From positions 62,001 through 126,000 of the forward strand of contig JBLMZI010000005.1 in assembly GCA_050258755.1 (NCBI GenBank): a stretch of 64,000 bases of DNA, given 5' to 3'. The position numbers and the translations under genes are program-made. Shown piece by piece: positions 34,832 through 43,342 of this stretch. Position 1 is the stretch's first letter; each line of letters starts with the position of its first letter. A model generated the notes under the pieces. It worked only from the letters and a program-made list of their open reading frames with translations. It was not told the DNA's origin and did not search any database. Origin of the DNA: JBLMZI01 sp050258755. Its GTDB lineage: Bacteria > Bacillota > Syntrophomonadia > Syntrophomonadales > DTU052.

Positions 34832-35788
34832 ATGACCATGAATAAAACCCTGCGAAACGTTTTTGTCCTCATTTTGGTATTGTCTTTGATGATCGGTGTT
34901 GCCGGGTGTTCCGGGGCTCAGGCGGCCGTTACGGTAAACGGTGAAAAGATCCCGCAAAAAACGATCGATAGTCGGAAACAAAGCTATATCGCGAATTATG
35001 AGCAGCAAAGCGGGAAAAAGCTTGACCCGAAAACCGATACAGCGATCATGAAACAAATCGATGACGCTGTAGTCAATGAAGTCATTCAGGAAACAGTTGT
35101 GGCTCAGGATGCCAAGAAAAGTGGGATAAAAGTTACTAAAGCGGAAGTTGTCAAGCGAATCGCTGATTTCAAGAAGATGGTCGGGGGCGAAGAACGGTAC
35201 AAGCAAGTGCTTGCTCAGATGAAGTTGACCGGCGCCGATGTGGAAACGATCTTTTCCAATCAGTTGCTGGCGGAAAAGCTGCAGAAGAAAGTTACCGCGA
35301 ACATCAAGGTCAGTGACGCAGACGTACGGGCGTATTACGCGGCCCACCAGGCGGACTACAACGAACTGCGCTCGCTCAAGATTTCTCATATTTTGGTGAA
35401 AACCGAACCCGAAGCGCTGGATATGATCAAACGGGTCAAGGCGGGTGAGGATTTTGCCACGCTTGCAAAAAAATACTCGATTGATCCCTCTGCCCAACAA
35501 AATGGCGGCGATCTTGGGATGGTCAATGAGAAGACTTCTTTTGTTCCGGAATTTCTGGCAGCCGCAATGGCTTTAAAAGCCGGGCAGATGACCGAAAAGC
35601 CGGTAAAAAGCCAGTATGGGTATCATGTGATCAAAGCCTTTGAAGAGAAACCCGGGAAAACGGTAACTTTTGAGCAGGTAAAAGCCGATGTCCAGAAAGC
35701 CGCGCTGAATGACAAACAGCAAAAAGCGTGGACGGCCTACCAGCAGAATCTGGTGAAAAAAGCGAAAGTTGACCGGAATAAAAAGTAA
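34832..35788 (+). CDS. prsA: Peptidyl-prolyl isomerase lipoprotein (PrsA/parvulin type)
   Basis: A 318-residue extracytoplasmic foldase. ATG 34832 follows AAGGAG by 5 bases. The lipoprotein signal peptide ends in GVAGC, with lipidated Cys at residue 26. An N-terminal SurA/PrsA chaperone domain (about 30-170, with GEKIPQKTIDSRKQSYIANY) is followed by a rotamase (parvulin) domain at about 175-270: KISHILVKTE, AKKYSIDPSAQQNGGDLG, and SQYGYHVIKAFEEKPG. All parvulin core residues look present. It is followed by the Mrp ATPase but separated by 44 bases. Confidence 0.93.
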   Translation: MTMNKTLRNVFVLILVLSLMIGVAGCSGAQAAVTVNGEKIPQKTIDSRKQSYIANYEQQSGKKLDPKTDTAIMKQIDDAVVNEVIQETVVAQDAKKSGIKVTKAEVVKRIADFKKMVGGEERYKQVLAQMKLTGADVETIFSNQLLAEKLQKKVTANIKVSDADVRAYYAAHQADYNELRSLKISHILVKTEPEALDMIKRVKAGEDFATLAKKYSIDPSAQQNGGDLGMVNEKTSFVPEFLAAAMALKAGQMTEKPVKSQYGYHVIKAFEEKPGKTVTFEQVKADVQKAALNDKQQKAWTAYQQNLVKKAKVDRNKK

Positions 35789-35832
35789 CATCCAATGGGG
35801 TAATTTTCTCAGCATTCAGGAAGGTGGTTGCA

Positions 35833-36687
35833 ATGGCGGATAAAAAAGAGGCGTGCAAGAGCTGCAGTTCCAACACGGAGGGCGGGTGCAGCGCCAGTTC
35901 CTGCGAAACGCCCGAAAAATCGTTGTTTGGTTCACTGAACGACATTAAAAACGTGGTAGCTATCATGAGCGGGAAAGGCGGCGTTGGCAAATCGACGGTA
36001 ACCTGCCTGTTGGCCGTAAATTTGGCTCGGATGGGATACCGGGTCGGCGTGCTTGATGCCGATATCACCGGGCCAAGCATCCCGAAAGCGTTTGGCATTG
36101 AAGGCGGCCGTCTTAAGGCAACCGATTTTGGCATTCTGCCGCCGCAGACCGACCGCGGCATCAAGATCATGTCGGTCAATCTGTTTCTCCCTGGCGAGGA
36201 CGAGCCGGTGATCTGGCGCGGGCCAATGCTGGGCGGGCTGATTCACCAGTTCTGGGGGGAAAGCGATTGGCGTGAAATCGATTACCTGCTGGTCGACCTG
36301 CCGCCGGGCACGGGTGATGTGCCGCTGACGGTCATGCAGTCCCTGCCGGTCAGCGGGATTGTCATCGTATCCTCTCCGCAGGAACTGGTTCAGATGGTGG
36401 TTAAGAAAGCCATTAAAATGGCCCAAAAAATGAATGTTGAGATTCTCGGCCTGGTCGAGAATATGAGCTACGCGGTCTGTCCGCACTGCAGCCAGACGCT
36501 GAACCTGTTCGGCGAATCAAAGGCGGATAAAATCGCCGCGCAGACCGGACTGAAGGTGCTGGCACAAATGCCGCTGGAACCAGCGATCAACCAGCTGATG
36601 GACCAGGGTAAAGTGGAGGAAGCCCAGAGCGATGCAGCCAAGCAGCTTTCGGAGGCTGTGATTGCAGCCCTGCCGGTCGCCCGATAA
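35833..36687 (+). CDS. Mrp/NBP35 family iron-sulfur carrier ATPase
   Basis: 284 residues from ATG 35833. The deviant Walker A is MSGKGGVGKST (about residues 46-56), with VLDADITGPSIPKAFG, LVDLPPGTGDVPLTVMQ and ENMSYAVCPHC (the CxxC pair that bridges a 4Fe-4S cluster between subunits). It also has a Cys-rich N-terminus (CKSCSSNTEGGCSASSC), reminiscent of the N-terminal cluster of Nbp35 proteins; this may bind a second cluster, by inference. It assembles and transfers 4Fe-4S clusters in the cytosol. The minimal SufBC pair is only 1.3 kb downstream. Confidence 0.95.
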   Translation: MADKKEACKSCSSNTEGGCSASSCETPEKSLFGSLNDIKNVVAIMSGKGGVGKSTVTCLLAVNLARMGYRVGVLDADITGPSIPKAFGIEGGRLKATDFGILPPQTDRGIKIMSVNLFLPGEDEPVIWRGPMLGGLIHQFWGESDWREIDYLLVDLPPGTGDVPLTVMQSLPVSGIVIVSSPQELVQMVVKKAIKMAQKMNVEILGLVENMSYAVCPHCSQTLNLFGESKADKIAAQTGLKVLAQMPLEPAINQLMDQGKVEEAQSDAAKQLSEAVIAALPVAR

Positions 36688-36711
36688 CCTCAGTTTCACA
36701 TTTGAGAGAAC

Positions 36712-36751
36712 GAAGCGGCAGATCATGAGGGATCTGCCGCTTCTTTGTTTG
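36712..36751 (+). terminator. Terminator after mrp
   Basis: GAAGCGGCAGATC (36712-36724) pairs perfectly with GATCTGCCGCTTC (36731-36743), followed by TTTGTTT. It lies between convergent genes and may serve both. Confidence 0.88.
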
Positions 36752-36764
36752 CATTCGAAATGGG

Positions 36765-37457
36765 CTACTTATCCTGTGATTCGGGCTTTTTGTAGATCAC
36801 TGCCGAATAGATTATAGGAACCAGCGCAATGACAGCCATGGCAGACAGAAAGAGGATAAACGCGATCCGGCCGGGCAGAAACGCCGCGCCAAGGCAGACC
36901 AGCCCACCGGCGACCCAGAGCCACGCAGCCATACGGTGCGTACGGTTCCAGACTTCTTCGCTTGCCAGGGTCCAAGGGGTCTTAATCCCAACAAAGTAAT
37001 TGTGCCGGAACTGTCCCATCCGGTTGCCGATCATGATAATAAAAAGACCCAGTCCGGCGAGGATAATCATCGGGACATTCAACGTATATCCAAGGCCGAT
37101 GACGATCGTGACCTCGTAAACCACTGTCAGGAACAAGACCAAACCGCTGCGAATCATGCCATAAGCCTCATCAAACCGCGGGTAACTCGCGCGCTTGGGA
37201 TCAATGAGCGGGAGCAAAGCCAGCCCGGCATAAACGACCGCCGTTAAGACCGGCGGGAAGAAGGCGCCGACCGATCTTGCGGCATAGCGATCCACCTGCC
37301 CGTCGATATTCCAATGAAACGGCACCTGAGCGGGCAGGTGCGGGTAAACCAGGACGGCTTCAATCAGCAGTCCCACCAACACTAGCAGGATCCACCAGTC
37401 GTGCTTCAAAACGTTCTTGAAATCATAGTCTTTTTGGCTGTTCTCAATGTCGTTCAT
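36765..37457 (-). CDS. sdpI: SdpI family membrane protein (DUF1648)
   Basis: 230 residues with six hydrophobic helices. The DUF1648 N-terminal motif LPAQVPFHWNIDGQVDRYA lies between TM1 and TM2, and the SdpI-type C-terminal half has NYFVGIKTPWTLASEEVWNRTHR. In Bacillus subtilis SdpI confers immunity to the SdpC toxin and, when bound to toxin, sequesters the SdpR repressor at the membrane. No sdpABC toxin genes are visible here, so this may be an orphan immunity or signalling pair. Its start overlaps the stop of the ArsR-type gene by 4 bases. Confidence 0.9.
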   Translation of the reverse strand: MNDIENSQKDYDFKNVLKHDWWILLVLVGLLIEAVLVYPHLPAQVPFHWNIDGQVDRYAARSVGAFFPPVLTAVVYAGLALLPLIDPKRASYPRFDEAYGMIRSGLVLFLTVVYEVTIVIGLGYTLNVPMIILAGLGLFIIMIGNRMGQFRHNYFVGIKTPWTLASEEVWNRTHRMAAWLWVAGGLVCLGAAFLPGRIAFILFLSAMAVIALVPIIYSAVIYKKPESQDK

Positions 37458-37756
37458 TTTTTAGATGCCTCCTTATTGCCCTTGGGGTCTTCCTGTGGAC
37501 CCAGCAGATCAAGCATGTAGCTCATGACTTCCTGAAAAACCGTGGTATTGATCGAGTAAACCATGTTTTGCCCTTTTCGGACATCCTGCACCAGTTTTGC
37601 CTGCTTGAGCAGACCGAGATGATGAGAGATGCTTGGTTTGGTCATATCAAATTGGTCCGCGATCTCACCGGCTGTCAGGTCGCCGGCTTGCAGCATTTTC
37701 AAGATTTCCCGCCGGGTCTTGTCGGATAGAGCCTTAAACGCCAGGTTCAGCGACAT
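37454..37756 (-). CDS. sdpR: ArsR-family repressor, SdpR-like
   Basis: A 100-residue winged-helix repressor from ATG 37756 (GGAGG upstream on the minus strand). The motif FKALSDKTRREILKML starts the fold. The recognition helix is DMTKPSISHHLGLLKQAKLV, followed by the wing VRKGQNMVYSI. No metal-binding Cys pair of true ArsR metal sensors is seen. Coupled to sdpI by ATGA. A symmetrical 32-bp TTAGA/TCTAA array lies directly upstream and is the likely autoregulatory operator. Confidence 0.92.
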   Translation of the reverse strand: MSLNLAFKALSDKTRREILKMLQAGDLTAGEIADQFDMTKPSISHHLGLLKQAKLVQDVRKGQNMVYSINTTVFQEVMSYMLDLLGPQEDPKGNKEASKK

Positions 37757-37782
37757 ATGCCGGGCCTCCCTTCCGCACCAGT

Positions 37783-37814
37783 TTAGACAATTAGACAATA
37801 ATCTAAATATCTAA
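37783..37814. promoter_or_regulatory. Symmetrical operator of the sdpRI operon
   Basis: Two direct TTAGA half-sites (37783-37787 and 37791-37795) are mirrored by two TCTAA half-sites (37802-37806 and 37810-37814), with spacings 3, 6 and 3. This perfect four-site dyad lies 27 bases upstream of the SdpR start. Confidence 0.75.
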
Positions 37815-37883
37815 TAATAAGATACCGCGTGGGTGGTCAAATTGCAAGGGGGGACTCCGCTTTTCATCAGGATTCGCGAAGGT

Positions 37884-37889
37884 TATAAT
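37884..37889 (+). promoter_or_regulatory. -10 element upstream of sufC
   Basis: TATAAT in the context GGTTATAATAAG, 100 bases before sufC. A weak TTTTCA is 17 bases further upstream. Confidence 0.45.
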
Positions 37890-37988
37890 AAGAATGCATC
37901 ACGGAAATACAATCTTTGGAATAGAACAGATTCGGAATACTCGCGATTTCACGCGTGATCAACTTAAAAGCCAAGGAGACAGTGCAAT

Positions 37989-38744
37989 ATGCTGCAGCTT
38001 CAGAACGTCAGTCTGAATATCGGCGAAAACGGCGATCAGAAGGAAATCCTGAAAGACATCAACCTTACCTTTGAAAAAGGAAAACTCTACGCGATCACCG
38101 GGCCGAACGGCGGCGGAAAAACCTCCATCGCCAAAACGATCATGGGCATCTATCAGCCTTCGGCGGGTCATATCCTGCTGGAGGGGCAGAACATCACTGA
38201 TCTTAGCATCACCGAACGGGCGCGCAAAGGCATTGCTTATGCGTTCCAGCAGCCGCCCCGCTTCAAGGGAATTCTCATCGATGACATGATGAAGATTGCC
38301 AGGACAGACATGGAGGCGCTTGAACTGCGCAGTATTCTGCGCGATGTGGGCCTGTGCCCCGAGGATTATACCGGCCGCGACATGGGACCCGGCCTGTCCG
38401 GCGGGGAGATTAAACGGATCGAAGTCGCCCAGGTACTGGCGCGGGCGGCGCTGATTTCGATTTACGACGAACCAGAGGCCGGGGTCGACCTGTGGACGAT
38501 TCAGAAGCTGGGTTCGCTGATTGTGCGCAAACATAAGGAACACCCGGACCGGACCACGATCGTGATTACCCACAACGAGCAGTTTTTGCCCTTGTGTGAT
38601 GAAATTATTCTGGTTGCCGGCGGGCAGATTGAGCAGAAAGGCCCGGCCGCCGAGATTTGGCCGATGATAAAAGACGAGATTATTTGTAAGCTGAGAGATC
38701 AATGCGGAGGTGTGGTCCCCCATGCAACTCAATCCATTCGATAA
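37989..38744 (+). CDS. sufC: SufC-type ABC ATPase
   Basis: 251 residues. Walker A is GPNGGGKTS, the Q-loop is FQQPPRFKG, the signature is LSGGEIKRIE, Walker B is ALISIYDEPEAGVD, and the H-loop is VITHN. The PEAGVD wording is typical of SufC rather than of uptake transporters, and no membrane subunit is encoded. It partners the SufB-like protein encoded downstream to build Fe-S clusters. AAGGAGA lies 7 bases before ATG 37989. It overlaps sufB by 23 bases. Confidence 0.93.
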   Translation: MLQLQNVSLNIGENGDQKEILKDINLTFEKGKLYAITGPNGGGKTSIAKTIMGIYQPSAGHILLEGQNITDLSITERARKGIAYAFQQPPRFKGILIDDMMKIARTDMEALELRSILRDVGLCPEDYTGRDMGPGLSGGEIKRIEVAQVLARAALISIYDEPEAGVDLWTIQKLGSLIVRKHKEHPDRTTIVITHNEQFLPLCDEIILVAGGQIEQKGPAAEIWPMIKDEIICKLRDQCGGVVPHATQSIR

Positions 38745-39645
38745 ATCCATTCTCGCTGCGGTGGCCGATCTTCATGAGATCCCGCAGGGCGCAGTCAATA
38801 TCCGGAAGGACGGCGGCGGCTTTTTCAGGCGCTCCACCGAAAACATTGAGATTGTAACCAAAGCGGACAAGCCAGGGATTGATGTGATTGTGAAACCGGG
38901 AACCGTCAATGAGTCGGTGCACATACCTGTGATAGTGACCCAAACGGGTTTGAGCGACCTGGTGTACAATACCTTTGATATCGGGGCCGATGCTGACGTA
39001 ACCATCATTGCCGGATGTGGAATCCATAATGACGGCCACCAGGCGGCCAGACACGACGGGATTCATGAAATCATCGTCCGGCGCGGCGCTCGGATGAAGT
39101 ATGTGGAAAAGCATTATGGTGAGGGAGAGGGAACCGGCGACCGGATTCTGAACCCGACGACCCTGATTACGGTGGAAGAAGGCGGCTATCTGGAGATGGA
39201 ACTCACCCAGATCCGGGGCGTGGACAGCACTAAACGGATCACCGAGGCACGGCTGGAAAAAGGTGCCGGGCTGAAAATGGTTGAAAAACTGCTCACGCAT
39301 GGCGCCCAGACCGCGGATTCGAGCATTGTAATCAATCTTGAAGGCGTTGACTCCTATGCGCAGGTGCTGGCCCGTTCCGTCGGACAGGATACTTCAAAAC
39401 AGCTGTTCCGGGCCAGGATGGTCGGGAAGAGCCAGTGTACCGGTCATGTCGAGTGTGATTCGATTATCATGGACCAGGCCTTGATCAGCGCGGCGCCCGA
39501 ACTGACCGCAGAAAGCGCCGACGCGGTGCTGACCCACGAAGCGGCTATCGGCAGGATCGCGGGCGATCAGCTGGTCAAGCTAATGACCCTTGGCTTGAAT
39601 GAAAAGGAAGCGGTTGACCGGATTTTATCCGGATTCCTGAAATAG
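38722..39645 (+). CDS. sufB: SufB/SufD-like Fe-S scaffold protein (minimal SUF/SMS type)
   Basis: 308 residues, shorter than proteobacterial SufB (about 490), matching the short clostridial/archaeal form found in two-gene SUF systems. Beta-helix motifs are AGCGIHNDGHQAARHDGIHE, the RGARMKYVEKHYGEG block and the C-terminal LTHEAAIGRIAGDQLVKLMT with the conserved His-Glu pair. SufS, SufU and SufD are absent from the neighbourhood, so cysteine desulfuration must come from elsewhere or sulfide is used. ATG 38722 is inside the sufC 3' end, with GGAGG 12 bases upstream. Confidence 0.93.
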   Translation: MQLNPFDKSILAAVADLHEIPQGAVNIRKDGGGFFRRSTENIEIVTKADKPGIDVIVKPGTVNESVHIPVIVTQTGLSDLVYNTFDIGADADVTIIAGCGIHNDGHQAARHDGIHEIIVRRGARMKYVEKHYGEGEGTGDRILNPTTLITVEEGGYLEMELTQIRGVDSTKRITEARLEKGAGLKMVEKLLTHGAQTADSSIVINLEGVDSYAQVLARSVGQDTSKQLFRARMVGKSQCTGHVECDSIIMDQALISAAPELTAESADAVLTHEAAIGRIAGDQLVKLMTLGLNEKEAVDRILSGFLK

Positions 39646-39664
39646 GTTTATTGGGGAGAACGGC

Positions 39665-40573
39665 ATGAATCTTGGGCCTTTCCGGACCTTTGTCAAAGTG
39701 GTCGAAACCCAGAATCTGTCGCGGGCGGCGGCAGAGCTTGGGCTTTCCCAGCCTGCGGTCAGTAAACAGATTCAGGCCCTGGAAGATCATTACGGCGTTC
39801 TTCTGATGGAACGATCCGGGCGAAAGCTGAAATTGACCGAAGCGGGTGAGGCCTTGTACGCCTGCGCGATGGAGCTGCTGCGGGTCATGGAAAAAACCAC
39901 CCGGATGATGGAGGATATCTCGGAAAGCCGGCGGGGCAAGCTGTACATTGGAACCAGCACCATCCCCGGGCAGTATCTGATTCCGAGAATCATCAAATCA
40001 TTCAAAGCCCGGTATCCAAATGTTGCGATTTTTATGGATATGGCCGATACCGAAAAGATTTACACCAGGGTTGCCGAACGGGAAATGGATCTCGGTATCG
40101 TCGGCGCGTGGCTTGGAAACCGTAAAGTTGATGGGTTCAAGTGGGCTGAGGATGAACTGCTGGTTCTGGTGCCGGCGAATCACCGATTGGCCCAGGCAAA
40201 GGAAGTGGCCATCGGGGATCTGTTAAAAGAGCGCTGGCTGTTTCGTGAAAAAGGGTCGGGAACCCGGGTCGCGGTTGAGGAGATGCTCGGCCGGGTCTTC
40301 ATCCGCAAAGAGGATTTGAACATTCAGGCAGAAGTCGGCAGTACCAGCGCCATGGTGGCAGCGGTCGAGGCGGATTTGGGCATCTCTATCGTATCCAGCC
40401 TGGTGATTTCCCATGGTTCGGCCGGCCAGGGCGTGATGGGCTTAAAACTGGCCAACGATGTTGGGAAACGCGATTTGTTTGTCATCTATCCAAAACAAAA
40501 GCATCGCCGGGTTACGGTGGAACGGTTTTTGGATTTTCTGCGTAATAATGAGAGTGGGGAAGGGGGCTCGTAG
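39665..40573 (+). CDS. LysR-family transcriptional regulator
   Basis: 302 residues. The N-terminal winged helix-turn-helix is LSRAAAELGLSQPAVSKQIQ (about residues 18-37), followed by a linker helix and a periplasmic-binding-like effector domain (about 92-300; LYIGTSTIPGQYLIPRII, LVPANHRLAQ, GLGSGT-like EKGSGTRVAVEEML). The effector domain resembles CysL/selenium- or sulfur-associated LysR members. Position after the Fe-S genes fits sulfur-related control, but this is inference. Confidence 0.92.
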   Translation: MNLGPFRTFVKVVETQNLSRAAAELGLSQPAVSKQIQALEDHYGVLLMERSGRKLKLTEAGEALYACAMELLRVMEKTTRMMEDISESRRGKLYIGTSTIPGQYLIPRIIKSFKARYPNVAIFMDMADTEKIYTRVAEREMDLGIVGAWLGNRKVDGFKWAEDELLVLVPANHRLAQAKEVAIGDLLKERWLFREKGSGTRVAVEEMLGRVFIRKEDLNIQAEVGSTSAMVAAVEADLGISIVSSLVISHGSAGQGVMGLKLANDVGKRDLFVIYPKQKHRRVTVERFLDFLRNNESGEGGS

Positions 40574-40592
40574 ACGGGCCCCTGATTTATTT
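40561..40592 (+). terminator. Terminator overlapping the LysR gene 3' end
   Basis: AGGGG-GC and GC-CCCT arms (40561-40567 with 40576-40582) with the LysR stop codon in the loop, followed by GATTTATTTTTG. Confidence 0.6.
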
Positions 40593-40642
40593 TTGTCTGG
40601 GTGCGATTTTCCTTGAACCCGGGTCAGTTTTTTGCTATCAAT

Positions 40643-40648
40643 TATACT
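40643..40648 (+). promoter_or_regulatory. Possible -10 of the decarboxylase-speE operon
   Basis: TATACT, 31 bases before GTG 40679. A TTGAAC (40613-40618) is too far upstream (24-base spacer). Confidence 0.35.
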
Positions 40649-40678
40649 AGTTTGTTTTCGAAGGGGGTCGGATGTGCC

Positions 40679-41785
40679 GTGAATATCACGATGGAAGAAG
40701 CGCGCCGGCTGCGGGACCAGTACGGAACCCCGCTTCTGGTTGTATCGCGATCCCGCATTATGGAAAAGTTCCAGATCTTAAAGGATTATCTGCCGCGGAT
40801 TGGAATGTATTATGCGGTGAAAGCCAATCCCAATAAGGAAATCCTGAAGATCATCGATTCCTGTAACTCGTATTATGATGTCTGTTCGGACTGGGAGATC
40901 GAAACCGTCATGGAACTTGGGGTGCCCGGTGAACGGATGATTCATACCCATCCGATGAAAAAGCCGGAAAACATCCAATTTGCTATCGAACGGGGGATCA
41001 AGTGGTTTGTCTTCGACAACGAGTGGGAACTGAGCAAGTTCCTGCCGTACAAGGATAAGATCAACCTGCTGATGCGGCTCAGCTTTCCGAACCCGGACTG
41101 CATGGTCAATCTGTCCTACAAGTTCGGGGTGGACCCGGTTTCAGCCTTACCGTTGGCCCTGCGGGCCCGCGAGATGGGATTGAAGGTCAAAGGACTCTGC
41201 TTTCACGTCGGTTCACAGAGTCCGAACCCGTACAAACATGTGGAAGCGATCATTGAATGCCGCCGCTTGTTCAACCTGATGACGCTGGAAGGCTTTCAGC
41301 TTGAAGTGGTCGATATCGGAGGCGGGTTCCCGGTCGAATACACGGACGGCATCATGCCCTTCAAAAGCTTTTTCGAGCCGATCCAGGAAGCCTGCAGCCG
41401 GTATTTCGGCAGTGTCCGGGTGATCGCCGAACCCGGGCGGTTCGTGGTCGGGGACGGGGTGGATTTGATCCTTTCGGTGGTGGGAAAATCCCGCCGCAGC
41501 GATATCTGGTGGTATTACCTGGATGACGGGGTTTATGGCTCCTTCTCCGGGAAGGTGTTTGACCACTGCGATTACCGGATGCGTTCCGAAAAGGAAGGCC
41601 CGCGCGAGCAGTGCATCGTGGCTGGCCCAACCTGTGACTCGTTTGATATAATCTATCATAACTCTACCCTCCCAAGTTTGGAAATCGGAGACATGCTGCT
41701 GGTCCCATCAATGGGGGCGTATACAAGCTGCAGCTCGACCTCCTTTAACGGAATCCTGCCTGCCAGGACTGTCGTGGTTGATTAA
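40679..41785 (+). CDS. Type III PLP decarboxylase (ornithine/lysine decarboxylase-like)
   Basis: 368 residues from GTG 40679 (AAGGGGG upstream; ATG 40691 is an alternative). This alanine-racemase-fold enzyme has the PLP lysine in YYAVKANPNKEIL, HVGSQ, the phosphate-binding DIGGGFP, AEPGRFVV, and the active-site Cys-Asp in AGPTCDSFDII of eukaryotic-type ornithine decarboxylases. The products putrescine or cadaverine would feed the spermidine synthase encoded 31 bases downstream. Ornithine versus lysine preference cannot be read with confidence. Confidence 0.92.
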   Translation: MNITMEEARRLRDQYGTPLLVVSRSRIMEKFQILKDYLPRIGMYYAVKANPNKEILKIIDSCNSYYDVCSDWEIETVMELGVPGERMIHTHPMKKPENIQFAIERGIKWFVFDNEWELSKFLPYKDKINLLMRLSFPNPDCMVNLSYKFGVDPVSALPLALRAREMGLKVKGLCFHVGSQSPNPYKHVEAIIECRRLFNLMTLEGFQLEVVDIGGGFPVEYTDGIMPFKSFFEPIQEACSRYFGSVRVIAEPGRFVVGDGVDLILSVVGKSRRSDIWWYYLDDGVYGSFSGKVFDHCDYRMRSEKEGPREQCIVAGPTCDSFDIIYHNSTLPSLEIGDMLLVPSMGAYTSCSSTSFNGILPARTVVVD

Positions 41786-41816
41786 AGCGCCGAAGATAGA
41801 AAGGGGTAACTGAAAC

Positions 41817-42695
41817 ATGAGCGAACTGATCCGGGAAGACTCGATGACCGATCTTTGGAACGTCTGGTTTACCGAACTGCACCAGAATCGTGCCGGGTTG
41901 ACTTTGAAAGTGAACCGGCTGCTGTACAGCGGCGAAAGCGCTTTTCAGCGCATTGAAATTATGGATACCTATGAGTTCGGCAAGATGCTGGTTCTTTACG
42001 GTTCGATCATGATTACCGAGAAAGACGAGTTCGTCTATCATGAAATGATCAGCCACATTCCGCTGTTTACCCACCCGAATCCGAAAGAGGTTCTGGTCAT
42101 CGGCGGCGGGGATGGCGGTACCATCCGTGAAGCCCTGAAACACCCCGAGGTAGAGCGGGCAACCCTGGTTGAAATTGATGAGATGGTGGTCCGCAAGTGC
42201 CAGGAGTACTTCCCGGAAGTAGCCGGCAAACTGGATGATCCACGGGTTCGGCTGAAATTTGAGGATGGCGAGAAATACCTGGCCACCACCAAGGATAAAT
42301 ACGATGTCATCATGTGTGACGCTTCCGACCCGATCGGGCCGGCCGAAGTGCTGTTCCAGAAGCCATTCCATCAGACAGCCTATGACTGCCTGAATGATGA
42401 CGGCATATTCGTTACCCAGTCGGAATCGCCGTTCTTCCACCAGCGGACCCTGCGGCGCATTTACGACAACCTGAAGTCCGTTTTCCCGATTGTTCGGGTT
42501 TACTGGGCGTATATTCCGACCTATCCGAGCGCGATTTGGAGCTTTACGGTCTGCTCGAAGAAATACGATCCGATCAAGGACTTCGATCTGGCGCGTTACC
42601 AGGCGCAGAAACCGGTCACAAAGTACTACAATGACGGAATCCACCAGGCCGCTTTCCAACTGCCGAACTTTGTTAAGGCGGCCCTGGGCGAATAG
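41817..42695 (+). CDS. speE: Spermidine synthase (polyamine aminopropyltransferase)
   Basis: Transfers aminopropyl from decarboxylated SAM to putrescine. 292 residues. An N-terminal beta domain (ESAFQRIEIMDTYEFGKML, LYGSIMITEKDEFVYHEM) is followed by the SAM-binding Rossmann core VLVIGGGDGGTIREALKHP and the catalytic-loop MCDASDPIGPAE. ATG 41817 has AAGGGG upstream. No speD (SAM decarboxylase) is in the window. It forms an operon with the PLP decarboxylase. Confidence 0.97.
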   Translation: MSELIREDSMTDLWNVWFTELHQNRAGLTLKVNRLLYSGESAFQRIEIMDTYEFGKMLVLYGSIMITEKDEFVYHEMISHIPLFTHPNPKEVLVIGGGDGGTIREALKHPEVERATLVEIDEMVVRKCQEYFPEVAGKLDDPRVRLKFEDGEKYLATTKDKYDVIMCDASDPIGPAEVLFQKPFHQTAYDCLNDDGIFVTQSESPFFHQRTLRRIYDNLKSVFPIVRVYWAYIPTYPSAIWSFTVCSKKYDPIKDFDLARYQAQKPVTKYYNDGIHQAAFQLPNFVKAALGE

Positions 42696-42771
42696 GAAAT
42701 CCGATGCGGAGCATTGATAGAGAAATACGGATATTTCGCCCAAAACGGGGCGAAAATAATTGAAAATCCGT

Positions 42772-42800
42772 TTGACTCACATGTTCCACGGTGTTACAAT
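42772..42800 (+). promoter_or_regulatory. Promoter of the tRNA-Asp/Phe/Gly cluster
   Basis: TTGACT (42772-42777), 17-base spacer, TACAAT (42795-42800), 13 bases before tRNA-Asp. Confidence 0.85.
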
Positions 42801-42813
42801 AAGTCTTGCGTGT

Positions 42814-42889
42814 GGAGCTGTGGTGTAGTGGTTAACATGCCGGCCTGTCAAGCCGGAGACCGCGGGTTCAAGTCCCGTCAGCTCCGCCA
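42814..42889 (+). tRNA. tRNA-Asp (GTC)
   Basis: Acceptor GGAGCTG/CAGCTCC with encoded CCA, anticodon GTC in CTGTCAA. Confidence 0.97.
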
Positions 42890-42893
42890 TCAC

Positions 42894-42969
<76 letters not shown>

Positions 42970-42974
42970 TAGTT

Positions 42975-43049
42975 GCGGAAGTGGCTCAGTGGTAGAGCAT
43001 CGCCTTGCCAAGGCGAGGGTCGCGAGTTCGAATCTCGTCTTCCGCTCCA
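42975..43049 (+). tRNA. tRNA-Gly (GCC)
   Basis: Acceptor GCGGAAG/CTTCCGC with encoded CCA, anticodon GCC in TTGCCAA. Confidence 0.97.
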
Positions 43050-43060
43050 GAAGTAAACGG

Positions 43061-43084
43061 GCCGCCCGATTCGGGCGGCTTTTC
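43061..43084 (+). terminator. Terminator after tRNA-Gly
   Basis: GCCGCCCGA/TCGGGCGGC stem followed by TTTTCC. Confidence 0.88.
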
Positions 43085-43207
43085 CAATCTCCAGGCCGTT
43101 CCAGTTGCTTTCGCCGAGCATAGGGCGGGAAAAGCTGACCGGTTACGGACCAGCGCGTTTTGGAAGGCACCGATTCATAGCCAAGTAAAAATGCCGTCGA
43201 ATTGGCA

Positions 43208-43237
43208 TTGACGGGATTTTGGGAAATAAGCTATAAT
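43208..43237 (+). promoter_or_regulatory. Promoter of the tRNA-Cys/Leu pair
   Basis: TTGACG (43208-43213), 18-base spacer, TATAAT (43232-43237), 18 bases before tRNA-Cys. Confidence 0.85.
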
Positions 43238-43255
43238 AGCTATGCTTGTGCTCGA

Positions 43256-43330
43256 GGGCGGATGGCGAAGTGGCAACGCTGCGGTCTGCAAAACCGCCAT
43301 TCACCGGTTCAAATCCGGTTCCGCCCTCCA
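43256..43330 (+). tRNA. tRNA-Cys (GCA)
   Basis: Acceptor GGGCGGA/TCCGCCC with encoded CCA, anticodon GCA in CTGCAAA. Confidence 0.97.
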
Positions 43331-43342
43331 TTTTCCTTTCTT

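Noticed and set aside
41745..42743. 332-codon minus-strand open frame opposite speE
   Set aside because: Antisense shadow of spermidine synthase.
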